From Symbiodinium natans (taxonomy: Eukaryota; Sar; Dinophyceae; Suessiales; Symbiodiniaceae), in NCBI GenBank assembly GCA_905221605.1, contig CAJNDS010002787.1, positions 62,001 to 126,000 on the forward strand: a stretch of 64,000 nucleotides of DNA, written 5' to 3'. A program made the translations under genes and the position numbers. Below, in pieces: positions 35,001-45,713 of the stretch. The notes beneath the pieces were generated by a model. The model did not search any database. It was not told the DNA's origin and saw nothing but the letters and a program-made list of their open reading frames with translations. How positions within the stretch are numbered: position 1 is the stretch's first letter; each line of letters starts with the position of its first letter.

Positions 35001-38000
35001 GGTTGTAAGGGGGTTGTAGGGGGTTGTAGGGGGTTTCAGGGGTTGTTCAACGGCGAACCCCCTGCGGCCCCAAAGAAGCGTCTTGCCGCATGGATGATTA
35101 ATGCTTCCGAAGCAGCCGGGAAGATGAGGTACAGGATTTAGGGTTTAGGGTTTGGGGGTTTATGGTGTCGGGTGTATAGGGTGTATAGGGCGTAATTAGG
35201 GTTTACGAAGATGAGTCTTGTGAAAGTACCAAGCTAGGGGGTAAACTTGTCAGAATCACAAGTTGACTCAGATGCCTCGAACCTGGCGAACTTATTGCTC
35301 TCAATGCTGCGCACGAATGCATCAAACCATCAGCCCTAAACCCCAAACCCTACACCCTAAACCCTATAAACTCTACGCCCCGAAGCCTTAAACCCCAAAC
35401 CCCAAAACCCCAAAACCCCAGAAAACCCCAGAAAACCCCAGAAAACCCCCAAAACCGACCCAAAACCCCCCCCCAAACCCCCCCCCAACCCCCCAAACCC
35501 CTGCTGCTTTGCAGCAGCTCGGGTTTAGGGTTTAGGGTTTAGGGTTTAGGGTTTAGGGTTTAGGGTTTAGGGTTTAGGGTTTGCAGCAGCTCGGGCTCCA
35601 AGGAAAGGCCTCCAACCTCAAGGCGCCACACGCCCCGAGCGTCACCGCGCTCCGGCTTTCGCTTGGGTGGCCCCGCTAACAGGGGCCCTTAGTGCGGTGT
35701 AGGGTTGAGGGTTTAGGGTTTAGGGTTTAGGGTTTAGGGTGGAGGGTGTAGGGTGTAGGGTTTAGGGTTTAGGGTTCAGGGTTCAGGGTTTAGAGGAATT
35801 TAGGGGGGGGTTGGGGATTTTGGGGATCTTGGGGAGGTTTCAGGGGGTTCCAGGGGGGTGTAGGGGAGTTGAGCGAGTCTAGGAAGCTTCGGGATTCTAG
35901 GGGGGGTTCAGGGAGTTGGGGGGCTTCAGGTTTCAGGGTTCAACCCTCAAAACCCGAAACCCTAAGCCCTAAACCCGAAACCCTAAACCCTAAACCCTAA
36001 ATCCTAGACCCTAAGCCCGAAGCCCGAAGCCCTAAACCCTAAACCCTAGGGTTCAGGAACCCGAGGCTTCAAGGAACCCAAGGCTTGACTTGAGTGTGTT
36101 TCGTTTCAGGGGCTTCGTTTGGGGGGCGGGGTGGGGGGGAGTTACACGAGTTCTTACCCTAAACCCCTAAACCTCAAACCCTAAAGGCCCTAAAGGTGCT
36201 TGTGGAGCGATGAGGGGCTCATCTTGTCTCAGCCTAAACCCTTGCCATCCCTCAACATCCCTAAGCCCTCCAAAGTCGTGAGCCCCAAGCCCTGAACCCT
36301 ACGCCCTAAACCCGAAACAAAACCCTGGCAAGGAATTGCTGGCGAAGGCACGTGCAAGTTCGTGGGTTCAGGGGTTCCTGGGTTCAAGGATTATGGGCTA
36401 GGGCTTAGGGTTGTGAATGCTCTGACAAGTCTGGGTAATGTTTGACAAAAAGTCGGGGCCAGACCCAACGTTCCACTGGGAGAAAGTCTTTGCGTTCATG
36501 TTCTCCATCCCTGAAATAGGCCTGAAACAAGAACCCCTGCACTACGCAGGGGATTCTCAGGCATTGAGATAGACATCCGCATCGCGCGCGCTAATTATTC
36601 AGCCCTGCGGGAGTGACGCATGAGCCATGGTGCCTATGCTATCTTTGCAGAGCAAGTCAACGGTATTAATAGACACACTAGCGGAGGCGCCGCGTTAGTC
36701 AGCTTGTCTCTCGGGTTATGGCGAGATCTCAAAATTGTCAACAAATACAATTTTGGCGGGCTTGCGCTGCTTTGGTGTTTGGGGTTGTGGGCTTAGGGCT
36801 TGGGTTTCATGGGCTTTGGGCTTGACTGCATAAGGGCTTGGGGTTGTGTTGCATTGCTTTGGGCTCCGGGCTTCCTGGTTTCTAGGGCTTGGGCTTCAAT
36901 TATGCTTGACCTGTTTCACCAACCCCGCCCGCGGCATAAGCACAAAAATGAATAAGCACCGTAACCCCGGCTCTAAACCCGCAGTGCGCCTTCTGCATGA
37001 TCTGCTTAAACCCTAAACCCTAAAACCCGAAACCCTAAACCGTTAAACCCGAAGCCCTCCAACCGATGCCTCTCTCTGAACTTGACATGCCACCGTGTTT
37101 TGAAGCCTGTGTGAAAGCCTCCATCGTGGCGTAATATAGGGGCCTTAAACATGAGAATAGGGGTTTAGGGTTCAGGGTTTAGGGTTCTTGTAGTATACTT
37201 GCAAAGGATAAGGGCGTACTATTGGTAATTAGTCCGACCCCTATAGTATGTTCATGCAATCTTGCTGTGAGCTGCAAGTTGTCAGCGAGGGCTTTCCCCC
37301 ATGGCTCATCTCGTCTCACCGAAAAGACAAGCAAAACTGAATGTACGTAGGCTTGCTTAGGCCTAACTAAGTGTACTTAGTATTTCAGATCTTGGTAGTG
37401 CTCTTATGAGCGCACTTGAGGAAAGAGAAAGTAAGCATTTTGTATGCATGTCAGGACCTTGCTTTCATGTAGCTTTCGTATCTTGAGTTTGATCACGATA
37501 TGATATGTCGTTAGCTTGAATGCGCTCTGACAGGGTTTCAAAAATGTTTGTTCTGAGGGCGAAAAGGGGGTTTGCACTGGTTGCGCCGTTTTTTCTGAGC
37601 TTCGGTTTTCAGGGTTTGGAGTTTAGCATTCCTTAAGCTCGTGTAGGGTTTTCGGGCCTGGCGGGTGTTGGACCCAGGAGGTTCAGGCTGCCAACCCCCT
37701 GAATTCCTCTTCCTCAGCAAGCCTGGTGCAAGGTTCCTGCTGTCCCGCCGTTCTCAACAACCGTGAAGCCCCAAAACCCCTACACCCCTGAGACCCAAAC
37801 CCTAAATCCCTCAATCTCTAAACCCCTAAACTCTAGACCCCTCCCTATCCCTAAACCCCTGAACTCTAAACCCCTGAACCCCGAAGCCCCTGGACCCCTG
37901 AGCCCAGGAAGCTGTCACCGGCCCTAGCAGCCTAAGCTCCCAAGGCCCTCGACGCCTAGGTTTAACCCTTCCTGCACCCCTCAAGTACCCATCATAGTTG

Positions 38001-41000
38001 GGGGCTGGTTAAACCCAAAAGTCCGGCACCAAACCCCCACCACTGCTCCAAAACTCCAAAACTCCTAAACTCCTAAGCCCTAAACCCTAAACCCTAAACC
38101 CTAAACCCTAAACCCTAAACCCTAATCCTTGCAAGCCTAACCCCCAAACCCCCACCACTGCTCCAGGCTGCCCGCGACAGCGCGCTGCCCCTGGCGATCT
38201 TAGATGCCGTGGAGGCTTCTGCAGGTGGCATACCGCTCCCGGGGTTGCAGCAAGCAGGGGGTTTAGGGTTTAGGGTTTAGGGTTTAGGGTTTAGGGTTTA
38301 GGGTTTAGGGTTTAGGGGGTTGGCCTGTTCAGCTTTGGACTTTTAGGGCTTTTGAGGTGTTAAGGGGGTTAGGGTTTTATGGTGTTTAGGGCTTTTGGGG
38401 CGTGTCAAAAGGCTTGTCGGTTTAGGATCTTGGGGTTCGAGGCATCAGTTCAGTAGTGGCTGAGGTTTGTTTAGGGCTTGGGCTTGTCTCTCCCTGGCCG
38501 TGCTGTCTGCTTGCTAGATTCAAGGGACTAAAGGGGCGACTTAGGCATACACGAATAATATACGGTATATAGGGGGTATATAGGGGAATAAGATTAAGGG
38601 TCCCTTCTAGGGGTCCTTCCATATACCCCGTTCTGTACTTCCACCGCCTGTGGCCTCTGCTTTTACGTATGCGAATGCTCGCCTTCACTTCTTCAAGATG
38701 CTTTAAAGACAAGCGTGCAGCCCGAAACCCGCAACCCTCAGCCCTAAGCCCGAAACCCACCTCAAACCCTGAACTCTGAATCCCAAACTCTAAGTCCTCA
38801 ACAGTCAGCCCTCAACCCGCCCCAAACCCTAAACCCCAAACCCCAAACCCCAAACCCTAAACCCTAAACCCTAGACCCTCAGGACGAAATAAAACGAAAT
38901 TGTATGTGATATCACTTTGAATTTCTCATGTTATTTGTCTAAACAGCTGACAAGCCGAGTTTAAGTAAATCAGTTCAAACTGCTTTTGGCAAGCCGAATA
39001 TTCAATTCACTTGAATTCACTTCAATTCGCAATTCGCTTCAATTCACTTCAATTCACTTCCATTCACTTCCATCCACTTCAATTCACTTCAATTTGCTTC
39101 AATTCACTTCAATTCACTTCAATTCACTTCAATTCACTTCAATTCACTTCAATTCACTTCAATTCACTTCAATTCACTTCAATTCACTTCAATTCACTTC
39201 AATTCACTTCAATTCACTTCAGTTCAAAACCCCGCAGACCCAGACCCCCCCCCCCCCCCCAGATCCCTTCCAGATCCCCCGTCCCGTCCCGTCCCGTCCC
39301 GTCCCGTCCCGTCCCGTCCCGTCCCGTCCCGTCCCGTCCCGTCCCGTCCCGTCCCGTCGGCAGACATCGAAAACCAACTGGCGGACATCGAACGGGAACC
39401 GGCGAACATCCATAGGTCACATCTTGTCTTTCGTTGTCATGATGACTTTTTCGTTGTTCGCCGGTAATATTCCATATAGTATGACTTGAACCCAGAAAAA
39501 CCAAAACTGCTCATCCAGCCAAAATCCCCACCCCAGATCTCTTCTATGAATGTACAGAAGTATCTCTGTTAAAGCAGTCTAAATACCTAACCGCCATCAA
39601 TGCCAGGAAGCAGCTAGCCCAGGCAGCACGCATGAAGCTTCAACCGCTCTAGCGCAGCCGAGTAAACCGCAACACCAAGGTCCACATTTATCATGCGATA
39701 GTGGTCTCCCGCACTACTCTACGGTCTAGACACACTCACACTAGACATGAAGCATTTAAAATCAGTTAATGCTTGGCATCATCAACACTTAAGAAAATGC
39801 CTTGAAATCAAAGCCTCTTACTACTCCCACATCACTGGCAAGTCTAAGAGCAAGCTGGACGACCAGCAGTACCCTCACAGACCCTCCTTTCAAAACAGTT
39901 TCAGCAACTTGCAAAGAATCTGCTTACACCGCCTACCAATCCCCTCCACCACGTAGTCTTTTCCCCGGGCACAAAAGATAGGGTTAAACGCACTAAAAAC
40001 CTGCGTAGAGGACATCCACAGAGATATTGGCTAGAAGCAATAACAAAAGCTGCACGAATTGCCTCTCAACCCGATCCTCTGAGCAATCCGACCTACTAAG
40101 TCTAAAACAATACCTAGCCAAAAACACAAGAGAAGTCTCGGATGCGCATGGCGGCCGTTAAAACCAAACCCCAACCCCTAAACCCCAAACCCCAAACCCC
40201 AAACCCCAAACCCCAAACCCTAAACCCTAAACCCTAAACCCTAAACCCTAAACCCTAAACCCTAAACCCTACCGCCCACCCAATAAAGCTCACGCACCTA
40301 AGGGCCGCAGACACCTCGGAGCTCGCGCTGCTCGGCAAGGCCCTGCAGCACCGCGACGGGGGCCAGCCCGTGGACGCCTGGCGAGGTTTAGGGTTTCAGG
40401 GTTTAGGGTTTCTAGGGTTTAGGGTTCAGGGTTTAGGGTTCAGGGTTTAGGGTTTAGGGTTCAGGGTTCAGGGTTCAGGGTTTAGGGTTTATAGGGTTTA
40501 GGGTCAAGGGTTTGGGGTCTATGGCTAAGGGTTTGGGGTTTAGGGTTCTGTTTCCCTGTTTCTAGAACGCCATGAACCCTAAACCTCCTGCAGCCTTGTA
40601 AGGCCTATAAAGTCTATGAATCCTATGCATTCTACGAACCCTACGAACCCTATAAACCTTACTTGGAAGCCCGTTTGACTTAGGAAGTGTGGTCAGTAAG
40701 ATTGGTTGTGGGGAGTATACAGTGATAAGGGTTTCTATATCAAGTAGGCTTACGAAGTCAAAACAGCTTCCAAGTATAACCTTGTATATAAGCCCTTTAA
40801 ACCCGACAAAGTCAAAGACCCGAACATCCCTTTACCATTATTTGCGTAAGAAACCCACAAAGTTTTAAAGACTAGTAACACTCACAATACATTGCCCTTA
40901 TAAGGAAGTTTTTTTTTGTTTTTTTGGGGGGGGGAGGGTAATTAAGCATTATAGGCCCCAGGCCAAACCCTTCCATCTTCGGGAGCATCAGGGTCTCGTT

Positions 41001-44000
41001 TCGAGTCTTGGAGCTTTGGGGAGTGCCCTTTGGGATGTTCCCCCTTTTTACTAACAGGGTTGGGTTTCGGGTTTAGGGTTTAGGGGTTAGGGTTTAGGGT
41101 TTAGGGTTAACAGTCCTTAATAGGGATTATAGTACACCCTATTCTAATCCCTACTAAGGACTGTTATTAGAGGGGGGAACATCCCAATGCACCCTGTTGG
41201 ATTCTGGAGTTTCAGGGTTTTCGGGCTTGGACCTGAACCCCTACCCCGAAACTAAGCCCAAGGCCCTACATTCCCTGCTAAGAACCCTAAACCCTAAACA
41301 TCCTACACCCTAAACCTTACACCCTAAATCCGAAGCCCTAAACCCTAGGCCCTAAGCAGCTTAAACAACCCTTTCCTCCCCCCCGGCCCTGGGCCCTCGT
41401 GGTGCTGAGGTCGTGTCCTGTGCCAAGGCGTGGGGCAGAGGTTTAGGTTTTGGGGTTTAGGGTTTAGGGTTTAGGGTTTGGGGTTTAGTGTTAAGGGTTC
41501 AGGGTTTAGGGCCTAAGTTGGGGTTTAGGGTTTAGGGTTTAGGGTTTAGGGTTTAGGGTTTAGGGTTTAGGGTTTAGGGTTGAGTCAGGGCTCGTGTTTA
41601 GAGTTCGGGGTCTTCCACAAGGGGCTCAAAAAATCAGATAAGCATCAGCATTCTACAGGCATGGTTGTCCAGAATTCCCCTTATAGGGCGCCCTGCCCCA
41701 ATAGCAGGATCCTTATGTTTATTTGGGTTTAGCAGCCATTACTATTGAGTTCAGGGCTTGGGGGTGTGACGGTCAGGATTCTTTAGGGTGCTTCTGGTTT
41801 CGTTCTTGGTGAGGAGCGTTCAATTTCCGGAAGGCTTCGCTAGATCCATTTACAAGCCATTTGAGGAATACCCTAAACCCTAAACCCTAAACCCTAAACC
41901 CTAAACCCTAAACCCTAAACCCTAAACCCTAAACCCTAAACCCTAAACCCTAAACCCTAAACCCCAGAAGCCCAAAACCATCCTCGTGCCTCACCTCAGA
42001 GGCCTCCTTCGGCCACGCCGGGCCCACCAGTGGACTGGTAGGGATGGCCCGGAGCCTGCTGCTGCTGGCGCGCCTGCCACGGGGGGGGGGTCTGGGGTGT
42101 GGCTTCAGGGCAGCGCTTGGGGGGCTGGGTCTGAGGGCTGCAGAGCAAGACGCGAGAACTAGTGGTGGTGATGATTCCGTGGTGATGATGAGTCCTCTTT
42201 CACGATGCTGATGATGGAAACGCACCCTGGTTATGATGATGACTATGATGATGCTTCTAGATGTTGATTCATGTTATTAGAGCCGTTGCCCAGCCCATCT
42301 AAGCACGTGCGGTTTCGCCGGCCTTTCGCTGCTGCTTCTGTCTTGGTCATGCTCTAGAGTCTAGAGTCTATGGCGAGTTTCCCTCTTTTTGTTTTCTCTC
42401 TGTCTCTCTATGCTGGGACCTTGGGAGGTTCCCCCTTATACTAGCAGTCATGAATGGGGATTGAAATAGGAGGTACGAGAATCCCTCTTAAGGACGGTTA
42501 AATATCAGGGGGAACATCCCAGCTGGGACCTGTTGCTTCACACAGACGACAGCCTCATCAGCCATCGACGTGCGTACATCTGGACTGCCAAGCCAGGCTT
42601 CGATTTTTTTCGCCCGTGACCCCTCCACCGCTTGCTCCCACGAGCACACGACTAATTGTGGCTAGGGTTTAGGGTTTAGGGTTTAGGGTTTAGGGTTTAG
42701 GGCTAGGCGGGGCCATAACAGACCCACGCTTTTTCGGCAGTTTAGCTCTGTTGCCCTCAGAATCCCCTGTAAATGCCGATGTTTCCTGGGTTTCGCCCAT
42801 CACTTCATCCCCGCAGTTTTTCTCTAAATTTATCCTGCAATTTTTTTGGCATCCGTAGACTACACTGGTATTTGTGGGTTTTTTTGCACTACTTCGCACT
42901 TTCGACGTGTCCTAAACTAAGCCCGGTCTTGCTTGCATCCGCTTCTGCCCAGCCCTGGGTCTAAATAACACGCTTGCTTCACCATAATTAGAAGAGAGCA
43001 TCCATGGCCCAACCATGATGACGTCCATAGTCTAATCCGTTCTGGGAAGAGAGCATCCATGGCCCAAGCATGATGACGTCCATGGTCTACTCTGTTCTGA
43101 TGAGAAGAGAGCATCCATGGCCCAAGCATGATGACGTCCATGGTCTACATGTTTTCTGCACTGCCATGGCCCAACCATGATGACGTCCATAGTCTACTCC
43201 GTTCTGGGAAGAGAGCATCCAGGGCCCAAGCATGATGACGTCCATGGTCTATTCTGCTCTGATGAGCAGAGAGCATCCATGGCCCAAGCATGATGACGTC
43301 CATGGTCTACATTGTCTAATCCGTTCCGAGAAGGTTAAACCTTCTGGGCAGAAATGGCTGGAAGTTCTTGCGTTTAGGCGCACTGGGGAGAAGAAAGGCG
43401 TCATTTCTCAACACTAAAGGCTGTGACCTAAGTCCTGCATCTCAGTTTTGCGCGGGTCTGTTGTGGACCCGCCAGGGTTTAGGGTTTAGGGTTTAGGGTT
43501 TAGGGTTTAGGGTTTCGGGGGTTTTTGTGAAGCAGCTTGGGGTGAAGATGCTGCAAGTTGTTGAATCGGGCCATGGGTGTTCCTGCGGGTTTCTCCAAGA
43601 GCCCGTGTTTCCCCACCCAGCGGTAGGCTGGGTTTAGGGTTTAGGGTTTGGGGTTTAGGGTTTAGGGTTTAGGGTTTAGGGTTTAGGGTTTAGGGTTTAG
43701 GGTTCAGCGCCTTCCCCGGCCCCGGCCCATCTTTGCGCGCACCTGGCCCTTGCCCAGCTTGAGCCTGTTGCAACTGGCCATGGTTTAGGGTTGAGGGTTT
43801 AGGGTTCAGGGTTCAGGGTTCAGGGTTCAGGGTTTAGGGTTTAGGGTTTAGGGTTTAGGGTTTATGGCCACAACCTGAACCTTCAACCCCTCAACCGCCC
43901 AACAACCCATCCCCCCAGTTTGATTTCATCATGCATCAATCTTCGCAAACTCTTGATATACCTGACAACAGCAAAAAATGTCAATAGCAATAAGAATAAC

Positions 44001-45544
44001 AAGAACAACAGCTAATCATAGCAATCGTGGCTATAAAGAACAGTCATAATAACACAAGTGGTGCGATTAGCCCTAAACCCTAAACCCTAAACCCTAAGCC
44101 CGAAGCCCTAAGCCCTAAACCTAAACCCTAAGCCCTAAACCCTAAACCCTTCAGGGCCGTGGACTCCATGGGCCTCAGCTACACCTGCGGGTGCTCCCGG
44201 GGGCGAAGCGGAATGGCGACTCGAGGAGGGGTTTGGGGCGTTTAGGGTTTAGGGTTTAGGGTTTAGGGTTTAGGGTTTAGGGTTTAGGGCTTAGGGCTTA
44301 GGGCTTAGGGTTCAGGGTTTAGGGCTTAGGATTTAGGGTTTTCAATCGCAATTTTCAGGGTTTTGGGTGTAGGGGTTTTCTGGGGGTTTAGGGTTTGGGG
44401 TTTTGTGGGGGGGGGGGGGGGGGGGGGGTTGGGAGGGTTTGGGCTTACGGTTCAGGGGTTTAGGGGCTTAGCTTAGGGGCTTTGAGGTGTAGGGTTTAGA
44501 GGTTTAGGGTTTAGGGGTTGAGGGGTTTAAGGGTTCAGGGTTTTGGGGTTTTGGGGTTGAGGGTTTTGGGTGTTAGGGGTTCAGACTCTAGGCCCCCGGT
44601 TTAGCTTTTGGGGGTTTAGGGAGCGCAAAGCCCTCAACAGGAGTTTGTGCCTTGGGCTCGGTGATTCTTGCTTTTGTCGCATGTGGCCCCTCCGCCCTCA
44701 ACCCTAAACCCTCATTCCTCACCCTTCAACCCTTAACCCGAAACGCGAAACCCTAAACTCTAAACCCTCAACCCTACAACCTGAACCCTGCAAGCAGGAG
44801 CATGCACATCCCAACGGAAGTCGTCGCAGGCCCGGTTCAGATTTTCGGGTCTTTGCTTGCAGGATTCAGGTGAAACCCCCTATCCCCATTATTAAACCTT
44901 TTTCTCAAATGTCTATGTTATTCCGGGACCTCATACAGGTTTCGGTTTGGGGCTTAATTAGGGTTTGGGGTTTATGGTACCTCCGGGACCTAAGATTAAG
45001 TAATTCCACTCCTTTACATTCTTAACCCAACTCTTCAACAAAGGGGGCGGGGGGCCAAAGATGTAGGAGCCCCCTGAAGCCCTGAACCCAAATCCTAGAC
45101 CCTGTGCCCTAAACCCTAGACCGTGAGCCCAAACTTTAAACCCCAAACCCCAAACCCCAAGCCCCAAACCCCAAACCCCAAACCCCAAACCCCAAACCCC
45201 AAACCCCAAACCCCAAACCCCAAACCCTAAACCCGAAACCCTAAACCCTAAACCCTGAACCCTAAACCCTGAACCCTGAACCCTGAACCCTGAACCATGA
45301 ACCCTGAACCCTACCCGCAAGACCACGCCGCAGAGGCCGCCACGCCTCGCAGATCTTTGGCGTTTCCTCCTTTGGCTCGTCAGGCGCAGAGGGGAAAAGG
45401 GGATGGCCTGGAGCTTTGCAGAGCTTAGGTTTTGGGAACTCATGAGGGTTTAGGACACCCTCAAGCCCCAAGCGTTGCACCCTCAAAGCTCAACATCCAA
45501 GCCCTAAACCCTAACCCTAAACCCTAAACCCTAAACCCTAAACC

Positions 45545-45603
<59 letters not shown>

Positions 45604-45616
45604 TAACCCTCTAACC

Positions 45617-45713
<97 letters not shown>

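Larger units (their letters stand above)
38261..40310. repeat. Intron 18: telomere arrays, microsatellites, LINE relic
   Basis: TTTAGGG at 38261-38316, a hairpin-like region near 38560-38630, microsatellites at 39002-39358, a dead LINE 3' end at 39540-40140, CCCCAAA/CCCTAAA at 40163-40270. Confidence 0.75.
40386..41999. repeat. Intron 19 with two MITE-like elements
   Basis: TTTAGGG start, hairpin 40661-40775, T/G-rich run near 40910, MITE 41031-41186, degenerate arrays, and a CCCTAAA array at 41872-41961 before exon 20. Confidence 0.75.
42068..44154. repeat. Intron 20: MITE, minisatellite, telomere arrays
   Basis: MITE at 42422-42521, unique DNA, minisatellite at 42990-43320, TTTAGGG arrays at 43473-43515, 43629-43705 and 43783-43862, CCCTAAA at 44072-44150. 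Islands at 43534-43625 and 43707-43781 are open but unplaced. Confidence 0.7.

Noticed and set aside
38986-39504. Open frames of 60-167 codons on both strands
   Set aside because: Translations of AATTCACTTC and GTCCC microsatellites.
44958-45443. 161-codon minus-strand frame
   Set aside because: Most of it translates CCCCAAA/CCCTGAA repeats; the + strand of its right end is KS exon 24.
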